NCBI GenBank assembly: GCA_900541795.1
Contig: UQLC01000012.1
Location: forward strand, 9,067 to 73,066
Origin: an uncultured Collinsella sp.
GTDB lineage: Bacteria; Actinomycetota; Coriobacteriia; Coriobacteriales; Coriobacteriaceae
Reading direction: 5' to 3'
Length of the DNA stretch: 64,000 bases
The notes beneath the pieces were generated by a model. It did no database searches, had not been told where the DNA came from, and was given only the letters and a program-made list of their open reading frames with translations. Both the position numbers and the translations under genes were made by a program. Below, piece by piece: positions 1 to 9,100 of this stretch. Positions within the stretch are counted from its first letter, which is position 1, and each line of letters opens with the position of its first letter.

Positions 1-180
1 CATCGTGGCCTGAATGCCGCCCAGTGCGAGCTTGCCGCCAAACTGACCGACGATATAGGTACCGATAAGCGTGTAGGCCTGCTGAAAAAACGAACTAAAA
101 AAGATGGGAACGCACAGCGAAAGCAGCTGCTGCCAAATAACGCCCTGCGTTACATCGATAGCCGTAGATTTCTTAGCCAC
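1..180 (-). CDS. MATE-family efflux transporter, N-terminal fragment
   Basis: This is the first 60 codons of a membrane transporter that continues beyond the left edge. The start is a GTG at 180 preceded by a GGGAGGG ribosome binding site. The peptide begins with a short polar stretch (AKKSTAIDVTQGVIWQQLL), then a hydrophobic helix with paired Phe residues, then QQAYTLIGTYIVGQFGG. That arrangement is typical of the first two helices of MATE (multi antimicrobial extrusion) cation/drug antiporters, which export solutes across the plasma membrane. The substrate cannot be inferred. It is read away from the downstream RNA methyltransferase gene cluster, on the same strand and about 125 bp after it. 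Only the N-terminus is visible, so the family call rests on that segment alone. Confidence 0.7.
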   Translation of the reverse strand, partial: MAKKSTAIDVTQGVIWQQLLSLCVPIFFSSFFQQAYTLIGTYIVGQFGGKLALGGIQATM

Positions 181-305
181 ACGCCCTCCCCACCAGCATA
201 CGTCAAACAACAAAACGGCAATTTAAGGCCAAAACCAATAGCAGCTTAGCACCGACCGGCGTCGACCGAAACACCCCGAGTCAGAGCCCGGTGCGAACTA
301 TCTGC

Positions 306-1220
306 TTAGTGATACAAACCCGGCTGGTAGTGATACTCATTGCTCACATGCGGGCACAGCTGCCAAAAGGCGACGGCACTCGCCGCGGCCACGTTGAGCG
401 AATCGACCCCGTGCGCCATCGGAATGCGCACGGCCCGGTCGCAGCCCGCGATGGTCTTGGCGCCCAGGCCAGCACCCTCGGTGCCCATAAAGATTGCCAG
501 GCGGTCAATCTCCTGGAGCGCGGGATCGTCCAGCGAAACGGAGTCGTCCGTCAGCGCCATCGCAGCGCACGAAAAACCGGCTTCGTGCAGCGCCGCCAGG
601 CCGTCGTGCGGCCATACGCGCGCCTCGCTGCCAATACGAGTCCACGGCACCTGAAACACCGTGCCCATGCTCACACGAGCCGAGCGACGATACAGCGGAT
701 CGCAGCACGTAGGACTGACCAAAATACCGTCAACATTCAACGCAGCCGCCGAGCGGAAAATCGCACCCACATTAGTATGGTCGACAATACCCTCGAGCAC
801 GCACACGCGCACCGGACGCTCCCCCGCAGCTTTTACGACGCCGTCGAGAAACTCATCAACCGGAATCTGCCGCGGGCGACGAAACGCCGCGAGTGCACCG
901 CGCGTCACGTTAAAGCCCGTCAACTGCTCCATGAGCTCCATGGAGGCCACGAACACAGGAACCGGACCTGCGCCCTCGCGCGCAACCAGGCGCTCAAACA
1001 GCGGCATCATCTGATCGAGCCAGCGTTCGCCCAAAAGAAAGCTCACCGGCTGGTATCCGGCACGGACCGCGCGCTCAATAACCTTGGCACTCTCGGCGAT
1101 AAAGATGCCCTTTTGCGGCTCCAACACGCAGCGCAGCTCGCGCTCGGTCAGTCGCACGTAGGCATCGAGCCGCTCGTCCTCGAGCGAATCAATTCGCAGA
1201 ACCTCAACGGCATCAGTCAT
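306..1220 (-). CDS. TrmH/SpoU-family RNA 2'-O-methyltransferase
   Basis: This is a 304-residue SPOUT-class methyltransferase that probably modifies a ribose 2'-hydroxyl in tRNA or rRNA using S-adenosylmethionine. The C-terminal half carries the family motifs in order: NVGAIFRSAAAL (motif 1), CDPLYRRSARVSMGTVFQVP, IFMGTEGAGL (motif 2) and a final MAHGVDSLNVAAASAVAFW (motif 3, the knotted cofactor site). The N-terminal 110 residues fit the small substrate-binding domain. I chose the ATG at 1220 because the earlier in-frame ATG at 1253 has no Shine-Dalgarno sequence and would add a Cys-rich 11-residue tail. The target RNA is not predictable. It lies downstream of folA and thyA on the same strand. 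Confidence 0.85.
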   Translation of the reverse strand: MTDAVEVLRIDSLEDERLDAYVRLTERELRCVLEPQKGIFIAESAKVIERAVRAGYQPVSFLLGERWLDQMMPLFERLVAREGAGPVPVFVASMELMEQLTGFNVTRGALAAFRRPRQIPVDEFLDGVVKAAGERPVRVCVLEGIVDHTNVGAIFRSAAALNVDGILVSPTCCDPLYRRSARVSMGTVFQVPWTRIGSEARVWPHDGLAALHEAGFSCAAMALTDDSVSLDDPALQEIDRLAIFMGTEGAGLGAKTIAGCDRAVRIPMAHGVDSLNVAAASAVAFWQLCPHVSNEYHYQPGLYH

Positions 1221-1329
1221 AGCAGCCTGCCCGCACCCTTCTTTACAGCACATCTATACCAAACGAGGCGACGCTAAGCGCCGCCCCATGCATTCAATCA
1301 ACCCGATGATACCGTTCGCGCCAGGCGAT

Positions 1330-1848
1330 TTACGCCCCAACGCGACGATACGTCACGAACTCATAATCGACACCTTCGTCGCCCTCACCCGCGGCAATCG
1401 TGGCAACCCCGCCAGCCCGCGAAACTTCCCATGCAGGATCGGCATCCAAATTGGGAAAATACGTGTCCACGGGATGGACGCAGTGGTCATGCGTGACCTC
1501 GGCCTCCACGCAGTACGGCAAAAATTGCCGATAGACATCGCCGCCGCCGATCACCCACGCAACGGGCTCATCGGCAACCGCAGCGAGCGCCTCGTCGATG
1601 CTATGCACCACGTCGACGCCCTCGGGAGCAAAGCTCTCGTCGCGGGTGAGCACGATATTGCGGCGGTTCTTGAGCGGACGCCCACCGGGAAAACTCAGCA
1701 GGGTCTTGCGCCCCATAATGACCGGGCAACCTTTGGTGCACGCCACAAAATGGCGCATGTCGGCGCGATTAGACACCACCATATCGCCCTCGCGCCCAAT
1801 GCCCCAGTCGTCACACACGGCGACGATGGCAGAAAGCTTACACGTCAT
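1330..1848 (-). CDS. folA: Dihydrofolate reductase
   Basis: DHFR reduces dihydrofolate to tetrahydrofolate with NADPH and restores the folate consumed by thymidylate synthase. The protein shows the N-terminal LSAIVAVCDDWGIGREGDM, the cofactor loop VIMGRKTLLSFPGGRPLKNR and the VIGGGDVYRQFLP segment. In the family these form the Met20-type loop, the NADPH phosphate site and the GG-x-x-(L/V)Y motif. Its length of 172 residues is normal. I prefer the ATG at 1848, which follows AGGTGG at good spacing; a GTG at 1857 would add three residues. It lies directly downstream of thyA (thyA stop at 1858), so the two are translationally linked, as expected for partners in dTMP synthesis. Confidence 0.95.
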   Translation of the reverse strand: MTCKLSAIVAVCDDWGIGREGDMVVSNRADMRHFVACTKGCPVIMGRKTLLSFPGGRPLKNRRNIVLTRDESFAPEGVDVVHSIDEALAAVADEPVAWVIGGGDVYRQFLPYCVEAEVTHDHCVHPVDTYFPNLDADPAWEVSRAGGVATIAAGEGDEGVDYEFVTYRRVGA

Positions 1849-1857
1849 GAGCGCCAC

Positions 1858-2706
1858 CTACACCGCAATGGGAATGTTCTTGACCTGCGGGCCGTGCTCG
1901 TAGCCCTCCACGATGAGGTCATCGGTCGTAAACGCGTAGAAATCATGCACGTCGGGGTTAAGCGTTACCTTAGGCGCCGCAAACTGCGGACGCTCGATAA
2001 GTTCGCGGACGATATCGACATGACGGTCGTAAATGTGGGCATCGGCAATCACGTGCAGCAGCTCGCCGGGAATCATATCGACCGACTGCGCGACCATCAT
2101 CAGCAAAATGGCGTACTGGCACACATTCCAGTTGTTGGCGGCCAAAATGTCTTGGCTGCGCTGGTTGAGAATCATGTTGAGTGTGGGCTTATCGTCCTGC
2201 GGGCGCTGCGTCACGTTATAGGTCACGCTGTAGGCGCACGGATACAGGTGCATCTCGGACAGGTCGCTAAACACGTAGGTGTTGGTCATGATGCGGCGGC
2301 TGTACGGCGTGTTCTTAAGGTCGTACAGCACGCGGTCCATCTGGTCAAAGTCACCCTCGGCATAATGGCTTTTCTGCCCAATCTGGTACCCGTAGGCCTT
2401 GCCGATGGAACCGGTCTCGTCGGCCCACTCATCCCAAATATGGCTGTTGAGGTCGTGGACGTTATTTGACTTCTTTTGATAGATCCACAGAATCTCGTCC
2501 ATGGCAGACTTAAGCGCCGTGCGACGCAGTGTGAGCGCAGGAAACTCCTCACGCAGGTCGTAGCGAGCCGTAACGCCAAAGTTTTTAATGGTATAGGCAG
2601 GGGTGCCGTCCTCCCACACCGGTCGGACCTTTTGGCCCTCGGTGGTGGTGCCATGGTCCAAGATATCGCGGCACATGGTTACAAACTGTTGATCAGCCTT
2701 GCTCAT
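1858..2706 (-). CDS. thyA: Thymidylate synthase
   Basis: ThyA converts dUMP to dTMP using methylenetetrahydrofolate and yields dihydrofolate for the adjacent folA product. The 282-residue protein shows the nucleophile motif MHLYPCAYSV with Cys157, the NQRSQDILAANNWNVCQYAILL segment (RS and N contacts to dUMP), and GELLHVIADAHIYDRHVDIV near the C-terminus. An open frame extends upstream to 3021, but it has no support there. The ATG at 2706 follows a strong AGGAGGG and starts with the family-typical MSKADQQF. It reads divergently from the DUF134/NifX-type gene at 2873. The C-terminus ends in IAV, as usual for ThyA, where the C-terminal residues close over the active site. Confidence 0.96.
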   Translation of the reverse strand: MSKADQQFVTMCRDILDHGTTTEGQKVRPVWEDGTPAYTIKNFGVTARYDLREEFPALTLRRTALKSAMDEILWIYQKKSNNVHDLNSHIWDEWADETGSIGKAYGYQIGQKSHYAEGDFDQMDRVLYDLKNTPYSRRIMTNTYVFSDLSEMHLYPCAYSVTYNVTQRPQDDKPTLNMILNQRSQDILAANNWNVCQYAILLMMVAQSVDMIPGELLHVIADAHIYDRHVDIVRELIERPQFAAPKVTLNPDVHDFYAFTTDDLIVEGYEHGPQVKNIPIAV

Positions 2707-2790
2707 TGACCCTCCTGTCAGTCGCCTATAAGCGAAATTCATTGTAGCCCAGGCGCACGCGACCCCACAGCCCAAACATAAGCCCTCATT

Positions 2791-2858
2791 TTCTGACATA
2801 TGCCAGAAATTCCTTGCGCATATCCGCACGTTCGATATTCTATTGTTGACATATGTCA
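2791..2858. promoter_or_regulatory. Promoter with paired palindromic operators for the DUF134/NifX gene
   Basis: TGACATATGTCA at 2847-2858 is a perfect 12-bp palindrome, and TGACATATGCCA at 2794-2805 is a second, nearly perfect copy 53 bp upstream. Both are embedded in a longer TTCTGACATATG-type context. Between them is a plausible plus-strand promoter: TTGCGC at 2814-2819 and TATTCT at 2836-2841 with 16 bp spacing. That puts the second palindrome on the transcription start. This is the layout of a repressed, probably autoregulated promoter. The HTH domain encoded just downstream is the natural candidate to bind, but that is inference. Confidence 0.6.
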
Positions 2859-2872
2859 GATTAGGAGCATGT

Positions 2873-3637
2873 ATGGCAGGAAGACGAGAAAAATTACGCC
2901 GCGTTGGGATCATCCCCGAATATCGCGGTTTTACCCCCGACGGCCTTGCCAGCGGAGATGCCATCGACATGACGGTCGACGAACTCGAGGTCCTGCGCCT
3001 ATGCGACCTGGAAGGCCTCAATCAGGAGAAAGTCGCCCAGTGCATGGGCATTGCCCGCGCCACGGTGGCGTCAATCTGCAGCCGCGCGCATCGCAAGGTG
3101 GCAAACGCGCTGGTCAACGGGCGGGCGCTCAGTATCGAGGGCGGCAATATCGCATACTCCCCCATCACCACGACGACGGCCGCATGGCCAGCAAAGGAGG
3201 TCGGCACCATGAGGGTGGCAACGACGTACGACAACGGCAACATCTTTATGCACTTTGGCCGCAGCGAACAGTTCAAGATCTACGACATCCAGGATGGCAA
3301 GGTGCTCAACGAGCAGGTCGTAGGCACCGGCGGCACCGGTCACGGCGCCCTGGCGGGCCTGCTTGCCAACGGTGGCATCGACGCGCTCATCTGCGGCGGT
3401 ATCGGAGGCGGGGCCATCAACGCGCTCACCCAGGCTGGCATCACGGTCTATGCGGGCGCCCAGGGCAGCTGCGACGCCTGCGTCGAGGCCCTCATTGCCG
3501 GCACGCTCGCGCAGACCGGCGAGGCCACCTGCGACTGCCACGGCCACGACCACGAGCACACCCACGAGCAAGGCGAGTCCTGCGGCTGCCACGGCCATCA
3601 CGAGCACGAGGGCCACGAGGGCTGCGGCTGCCACTAA
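2873..3637 (+). CDS. DUF134 HTH protein fused to NifX/NifB-type Fe-Mo cofactor-like domain with metal-binding tail
   Basis: A 254-residue protein built of three parts. Residues 1-95 match the DUF134/UPF0251 family, a helix-turn-helix protein (VDELEVLRLCDLEGLNQEKVAQCMGIARATVASICSR). Residues about 113-210 match the dinitrogenase iron-molybdenum cofactor biosynthesis (NifX/NifB C-terminal) fold, starting MRVATTYDNGNIFMHFGRSE with the typical HFG. The last 40 residues are almost all His, Cys, Gly and Glu (CDCHGHDHEHTH and similar), a likely metal-binding tail. The ATG at 2873 follows TAGGAG. The role is unknown; related proteins in non-nitrogen-fixing anaerobes are linked to iron-sulfur or metal handling. 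An internal ribosome binding site suggests that the second half is also made alone. Confidence 0.8.
   Translation: MAGRREKLRRVGIIPEYRGFTPDGLASGDAIDMTVDELEVLRLCDLEGLNQEKVAQCMGIARATVASICSRAHRKVANALVNGRALSIEGGNIAYSPITTTTAAWPAKEVGTMRVATTYDNGNIFMHFGRSEQFKIYDIQDGKVLNEQVVGTGGTGHGALAGLLANGGIDALICGGIGGGAINALTQAGITVYAGAQGSCDACVEALIAGTLAQTGEATCDCHGHDHEHTHEQGESCGCHGHHEHEGHEGCGCH
3193..3211 (+). promoter_or_regulatory. Internal ribosome binding site and start for the NifX domain
   Basis: AAAGGAGG at 3193-3200 lies eight bases before an in-frame ATG at 3209, inside the fused reading frame and exactly at the boundary between the HTH domain and the NifX-type domain. The peptide from this ATG (MRVATTYDNG) begins the way free-standing family members do. 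The signal is stronger than the one for the full-length start, so a separate 142-residue product is likely. Confidence 0.65.
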
Positions 3638-3700
3638 CGGCACGGCACCGCGAGCTCGGGGTGCGACGCTGAACGCAACCCAGCAATCAAAGCCAACAAC

Positions 3701-3732
3701 AAAGGCCACCCGGTAGCTTCCGAGTGGCCTTT
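3701..3732. terminator. Bidirectional intrinsic terminator
   Basis: AAAGGCCAC at 3701-3709 pairs with GTGGCCTTT at 3724-3732 around a short loop, with A and T runs on the two flanks. It separates the convergent DUF134/NifX gene (plus) and ffh (minus) and could serve both. Confidence 0.8.
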
Positions 3733-3757
3733 GCCATATCAAGCTGGAATTACAGCC

Positions 3758-5233
3758 CTATTTCTTATTGCGCATCTGCGCTTCCATCTGGCGCAGCAGA
3801 TCCATATCGGACTTGGGGCCGCCCGTTCCCAGGCCGCCCATGCCGCCCAGACCCATAGCGTCCAGGCCAGGGATATTGGGCATGCGCATCCTCTTGCCCT
3901 TCTTACCCTTCTTGCCCTTCTTGCCGCCGGCCTGCGCCTGATTGGCCATCGTGCGCATGCGGCCCATCATCTTATTCATCTCGCCCCACTGCTTCATAAG
4001 GCTATTGACCTCGGTGGGGGTCACGCCGGCGCCCTTGGCGATACGCGCGCGACGCTGGCCGTTGATGATGGAGGGACGCAGGCGCTCCTCCTTGGTCATC
4101 GACATGATGATGGCCTCGTTCTTGTCGAAGATGCCCTCGTCCAGGTTGCCGCCCATCTGGTTGAGCGCGCGCTGGCCACCGGGAAGCATACCCAGAATGC
4201 CCTTCATGCCGCCCATCTTCTTGACGGCCTTCATCTGGTCGAGCATATCGTTCATGGTAAAGCCCTCGCGCAGCATGCGCTCGGCGGCCTCGAGCTGCTC
4301 GGCATCGGCGGCCTCCTGGGCCTTCTCGATGATGCCGACGACATCGCCCATGCCCAAGATGCGCTTGGCCATGCGGTCCGGGTAAAACGGCTCCAGCGAA
4401 TCGGGCTTCTCGCCCATGCTCACGAACTTGATGGGCTTGCCGGTCACCTGGCGCACAGAAAGCGCGCCGCCGCCACGGGCGTCGCCATCGAGCTTGGAGA
4501 TGATCACGCCGTCAAAGTCGGTGCGCTCGGCGAAGGTCGAGACAACGTTGACGATATCCTGGCCGGTCATGGCATCGACGACCATCAGCACCTGATCGGG
4601 CTTGACGGCTTTCTTGATGTCCACGGCCTCCTGCATCATTTGCTCGTCGATCTGCAGGCGGCCGGCGGTATCGACGATGACCACATCGCGCAGGTGGTCG
4701 ACAGCCTCCTGGATGGCGCCCTTGGCGATATCGACCGGGTGCTCGCCGTCACCGCGGAAGACCGGAACGCCGATCTCTCCACCGAGCGTGGCCAGCTGGT
4801 CGGCAGCGGCAGGGCGGTAGACATCGCACGCGGCGAGCAGGGGCGAGCGGCCCTGCTTCTTGAGCAGGTAGGCCAGCTTTACGGCCGCCGTGGTCTTACC
4901 GGAACCCTGAAGGCCCACGAGCATGATGACATTGGGGATGCGGTTGCTAAAGACGAGCTTGCTCTCGGTGGAGCCGAGCATCTCGGTGAGCTGGTCGAGC
5001 ACGATCTTGACGACGTTTTGCGCCGGCGACAGCGACTCCATGACCTCGGCGGTCATGCAGCGCTCCTTGGTCTTGGCGACAAACTCCTTGACGACCTTGA
5101 AGTTGACGTCGGCCTCAAGCAGCGCCATGCGAATGTCGCGCATGGCCGAGGTGATATCGGCCTCGGTCAGCTTACCCTTGCCGCGCAAGCGGTCAAATGT
5201 GTCGTTGAGGCGATCGCTCAGGGAATCAAACAC
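3758..5233 (-). CDS. ffh: Signal recognition particle protein Ffh
   Basis: Ffh binds signal peptides and SRP RNA and delivers ribosome-nascent chains to the membrane receptor FtsY. The 491-residue protein has an N-terminal helical domain, a G domain (GLQGSGKTTAAVKLA, then DTAGRLQIDEQMMQEA, then SKLDGDARGGGALS) and a Met-rich M domain (NDMLDQMKAVKKMGGMKGILGMLPGG) from about residue 300. A lysine-rich GKKGKKGKKGKR stretch and a Gly/Met-rich tail follow the M domain and are somewhat extended. The start is GTG at 5233 after AAGGAG. It is the last gene of the smc-ftsY-ffh set, ten bases after ftsY, which puts both halves of the targeting GTPase pair in one transcript. Confidence 0.97.
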   Translation of the reverse strand: MFDSLSDRLNDTFDRLRGKGKLTEADITSAMRDIRMALLEADVNFKVVKEFVAKTKERCMTAEVMESLSPAQNVVKIVLDQLTEMLGSTESKLVFSNRIPNVIMLVGLQGSGKTTAAVKLAYLLKKQGRSPLLAACDVYRPAAADQLATLGGEIGVPVFRGDGEHPVDIAKGAIQEAVDHLRDVVIVDTAGRLQIDEQMMQEAVDIKKAVKPDQVLMVVDAMTGQDIVNVVSTFAERTDFDGVIISKLDGDARGGGALSVRQVTGKPIKFVSMGEKPDSLEPFYPDRMAKRILGMGDVVGIIEKAQEAADAEQLEAAERMLREGFTMNDMLDQMKAVKKMGGMKGILGMLPGGQRALNQMGGNLDEGIFDKNEAIIMSMTKEERLRPSIINGQRRARIAKGAGVTPTEVNSLMKQWGEMNKMMGRMRTMANQAQAGGKKGKKGKKGKRMRMPNIPGLDAMGLGGMGGLGTGGPKSDMDLLRQMEAQMRNKK

Positions 5234-5243
5234 TGGTTACTCC

Positions 5244-6161
5244 TTAGTTGGACTCGCCCACCAGGGCGCGGCAGAAATCTTTGGCATTGAACTCCTGCAG
5301 GTCATCGACCTGCTCGCCCACGCCCACGCGCAGGATCGGGAGCTTGAGCTTCTCGGCAACGGCCATGGCGATACCGCCCTTAGCCGTTCCGTCGAGCTTT
5401 GTCATGATAATACCGTCCAGACCCAGCGCCTCGTTAAACTCGAGCGCCTGGTTCAGACCGTTTTGGCCTGTCGCGGCATCGATCACGAGGACGACCGAGA
5501 CAGGCATGGGGCCGGCGGCCATATTGGCGGCGCGCTTACGCGTCACGTTGACCACCTTGGCAAGCTCACGCATGAGTTCGGGGCTCGTGTGCAGACGGCC
5601 GGCGGTGTCGATAAGCACCAGGTCGCTGCCGCGCTTGTCGGCCTCGTCGAGCACGTCGTAGCAAACGCTTGCCGGGTCGGAGCCGCGGTCGCGCTTGATG
5701 ACGGGGACGCCTGCGCGCTGGCCCCACACATCGAGTTGCTCGATGGCGGCGGCGCGGAAGGTATCGGCCGAACCGATCACGACGTTCTTGCCGCGGGCAG
5801 CCATGGCGCTCGCGATCTTGCCGACCGTGGTGGTCTTGCCGGCACCGTTAATGCCCACAAACAGCACGCAGCTCGGCGTGTCGGCGAACGGATCTCGCTC
5901 GGCGGGCACAAAATGTTGCTCGAGCTGCTCGGCCAGGGCGCGACGGAGTTGCGGGGCGGTCTTGAGGTTCTTCTTGGCCGCGGCATCGCGCAGGTCATCG
6001 GACACCTTAATCGCGACCTCGGCACCCATGTCACCCATGACGAGAGTGTCCTCTAGGTCCTCCCAAAAATCCTCGTCGACCTCGCCGCCAAAATAAAAGA
6101 CCTCGTTGAGGGCCTCGCGGCTGCGCTCAAGTCCGCGCGAGAGAGCATCGAAGAATCCCAT
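5244..6161 (-). CDS. ftsY: Signal recognition particle receptor FtsY
   Basis: FtsY is the membrane-associated GTPase receptor that pairs with Ffh to hand translating ribosomes to SecYEG. The 305-residue protein is the short form with only an NG domain and lacks the acidic A domain found in enterobacteria. It shows GINGAGKTTTVGKIA (P loop), DTFRAAAIEQL, DTAGRLHTSPELMRELAKV and TKLDGTAKGGIAMAVAE, the expected SRP-GTPase motifs. Its ATG overlaps the smc stop by one base (TAATG), so translation is coupled to smc. It is followed after ten bases by ffh. Confidence 0.97.
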   Translation of the reverse strand: MGFFDALSRGLERSREALNEVFYFGGEVDEDFWEDLEDTLVMGDMGAEVAIKVSDDLRDAAAKKNLKTAPQLRRALAEQLEQHFVPAERDPFADTPSCVLFVGINGAGKTTTVGKIASAMAARGKNVVIGSADTFRAAAIEQLDVWGQRAGVPVIKRDRGSDPASVCYDVLDEADKRGSDLVLIDTAGRLHTSPELMRELAKVVNVTRKRAANMAAGPMPVSVVLVIDAATGQNGLNQALEFNEALGLDGIIMTKLDGTAKGGIAMAVAEKLKLPILRVGVGEQVDDLQEFNAKDFCRALVGESN

Positions 6162-9100
6162 TATGCATTCACGACCTTTCCGGTTTCGCGATCGAGTTTT
6201 TGCGAGACGACGCGGCTGACGCCGTCGGCTTGCATCGAGACGCCGTAGAGGACGTCAGCGTCCTCCATAGTACGGCGCTGATGCGAGATAACCAAGAGCT
6301 GCGTATCGGAACGCAAAACATCGAGCGCGCCGATGAGCTTGGACAGGTTGGCGTCATCGAGCGCCGCCTCGACCTCGTCCAGCACATAGAACGGCACCGT
6401 ACGCGTGCGATACACGGCAAAGAGCAAGGCGAGCGCCGTCAGGCTCTTCTCGCCGCCCGACATGAGCATCATCTTGGTGATGCGCTTGCCGCGCGGCTGC
6501 GCCACGACCTCGATGCCCGTCTCGGCAGGATGCTCGGGGTCGGTCATCTCCAGATGCGCCTGGCCACCCGGGAACAGCATGGCGAAGATCTCGCGGAAGT
6601 TCGCATCGACCTTCTCAAAGGTCACCAGGAAGGCCTTACGCATCTTGCAGTCGATGGCCACGGTGATCTTGGTGAGCGCCTTACGCGCGCTCTCCAGATC
6701 GGCCAGTTGCTCCTCGATGTAATCGGCGCGGCGCTTGAGCTGCTCGTACTCCTCCATGGCAACCTGGTTCACAGGGCCCAGGTTGTTGATTTGGCGCACG
6801 AGCTGGTTGAGCTCACGCTCGGCGGCGTCGCGGTCGGTAGGCGCAGGAAGCATGAGCGCTTCCTCGAGCACCGTGGTGCCATCGGCGGTAATAGCCTTGA
6901 TGGCCGCCTCTACCTGCACCTCGAGCTTGCCGCGTGCGACCTTGAAATCATTTTGCGTCGCCGTGGCGGCATCGACCCGCTCCTTGGCGCGGGAGACCTC
7001 GGCCTTGGCGTCCTCGATGGTCTTCTTGAGCGAGGCCGAGTCCGCCTCCTCGAGCGAAGCCTGGTCACGCAGGCGCGCGGCCCAATCCGACGCGCGCTCC
7101 AGCAGGGCCGAATAGCGCTCGTGCATGGGATCGACGCGCAAGCGCAGCAGCTCGAGTGAGCGCGAGGCTTGGCGTGTTCCGCGGATACGGCGGTCGATGC
7201 CCTCCAGGCGATGCTCCAGGTCGGGCACACGGCCCTTCAGCGAACGCAGACGCTCGCTCGTCTGGGCCAGGCGCACCTTGGCATCGGCGAGCTTGCCGGC
7301 TGCCTCGGAATCGTCACGGCGCACGCGATCGAGCTCGTCGTTGGCTTCGGCAATCTGGAGACCCAAGTCGCTTGCCTGCGCACGGGCCTCGTCACGCGAA
7401 CGGGTGAGCTCGTCAACGCGCGGGCGCGCAGCGCGAACGGCCTCGGCGGCCTGCTCGCGGCGCTTGGAGATGCGCACGCGCTCGACCTCGGCATTGTTGG
7501 CGCTTTGCTCCAGGCGGCCGATCTCGGAGAGCAGCGAGCGGCGCTCGCCCTCAAGACGGGCGATCTCGCCGGCGGCATCGCCCTCGGCGGCACGCGCCTC
7601 CTCGGCGGCCGCATTGGCCTCGACGACCTGATCCGACACATGCTCAAACACGGCAGCCAGATCAGGCTCCAGGCCCTCCAGCTCACGAATACGACGCTTG
7701 CGCTCCAGGGCACCCGAGGCCTCGCCGGCATCGAGCCCCACGCGCACCAGGCCGCCACAGCTCACGCGGGCGCCATCGGGAGTCACATAGGTCACGCCGT
7801 CAACGACTGGTGCCGTCAGCGCGGCAGCCAAGTCATCGACCACGTAATAGCCGCCGAGCAGGGCCTCGACAACCGGGCCATACCCGGCGCGCACGGACAG
7901 GCGATCGACCAGACGCGAACCGGCAGCGCCCTTAGCAGCAGCACCGCCGCTCACGCCGCGCGCCACCAGCAGTGCCTCGCCCGAAGCCTTCTTTTGGTCC
8001 AGAGCCGCACGACCGGCGCGCTCAAGCGTAGCGGCATCATCAAACAAAAGTGCATCGATATCGCCGGCAAGCAGCTGCTCGACCAGCCCCTCGAGCTCAC
8101 GAGGGGCCTCGAGCACGTCGCCCAGACGACCCGAGACATCATCGCCCAGCGCGCCCATCAGACGGCTCACCAGCGGCGAGCTGTCGGCCATGCGAGCATC
8201 GAGCTTCTTTTGGCTCGCGAGCTCCGAGCGAACCTCGGACAGCTTGTTGCGCGCCTCGCTCTCGCGATTACGCAGGTCCTTCAACGCCGCACGGGCGACC
8301 TCGCTAGCCTCGCGCGCATCGACCTGGGCTTGGCGAGCCTGATCGAGCGCGCCTTCGAGCTCCTCAGCACGGTTGCGGCGGCTATCAAGCGATGCCGTGA
8401 CCTCCTCGAGCTGTTCGTCGATCTGCTCCAGGCGCGAGGCGTACATGTTGTCCTCGACCTCGGCGTTGCTCAGCGAGTCCTTCACCTTGGCGAGCTCGAG
8501 CGCGGCGTTATCGGCCACACGCTGCACATCGCGCTGCTCGCGCGTGAGCTGCGAAATCTGATTGTCGAGCGCCACGCGACGCTCGTGGAGCTGGGCGGCG
8601 GCAGGACCGGCGGCGTCAACGTCGTCCTGCGCCTGCATGTGCGCACCGGTCACTTCCTCAAGCTGGGCACGCGCATCCTCGAGCTCCTCGACCACGCGAC
8701 GACGCTGATGCTCGGAGCTCGAGATCTGGCCGCGCATGTCGGACAGGCGCGACACCATGTTGTGGCCCTTTTCCTCGAGTAGGCGCATGTCGGAGTTGAT
8801 GCGGCCGACCACGTCTTGCATATGACGGCGCTGCTCGCCCAGATCACCCACAAACAGGCCCTTTTCCTCGAGCATGACCTGGAGCTTCTCGAGCTCGCGC
8901 TCCTTTTCGCCCAAGCGGTATTGCGCAAGCTCAAGCTCGGCAGCGCCCTCCTTGGAGCGGCTCTCCAGGTCGTTCCACTGCGACTGCAGCGAACGAAGCT
9001 CGTCGACGGCCAGCATCTGCGTAAGCTCGTTCGCACGCGAGGACAGCTCTTTGTACTTGCGCGCGCGATCGACCTGACGTTCCAGCGGCCGCAGCTGGCG

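Noticed and set aside
2707..3021. Upstream extension of thyA to 3021
   Set aside because: It would run through the divergent promoter and the start of the HTH gene; the ATG at 2706 has a strong ribosome binding site.
3731..5290. A 519-codon plus-strand frame over ffh
   Set aside because: Antisense shadow; ffh has all the SRP motifs and a strong start.
7169..8782. A 537-codon plus-strand frame over smc
   Set aside because: Shadow of the coiled-coil coding sequence, no start signals.
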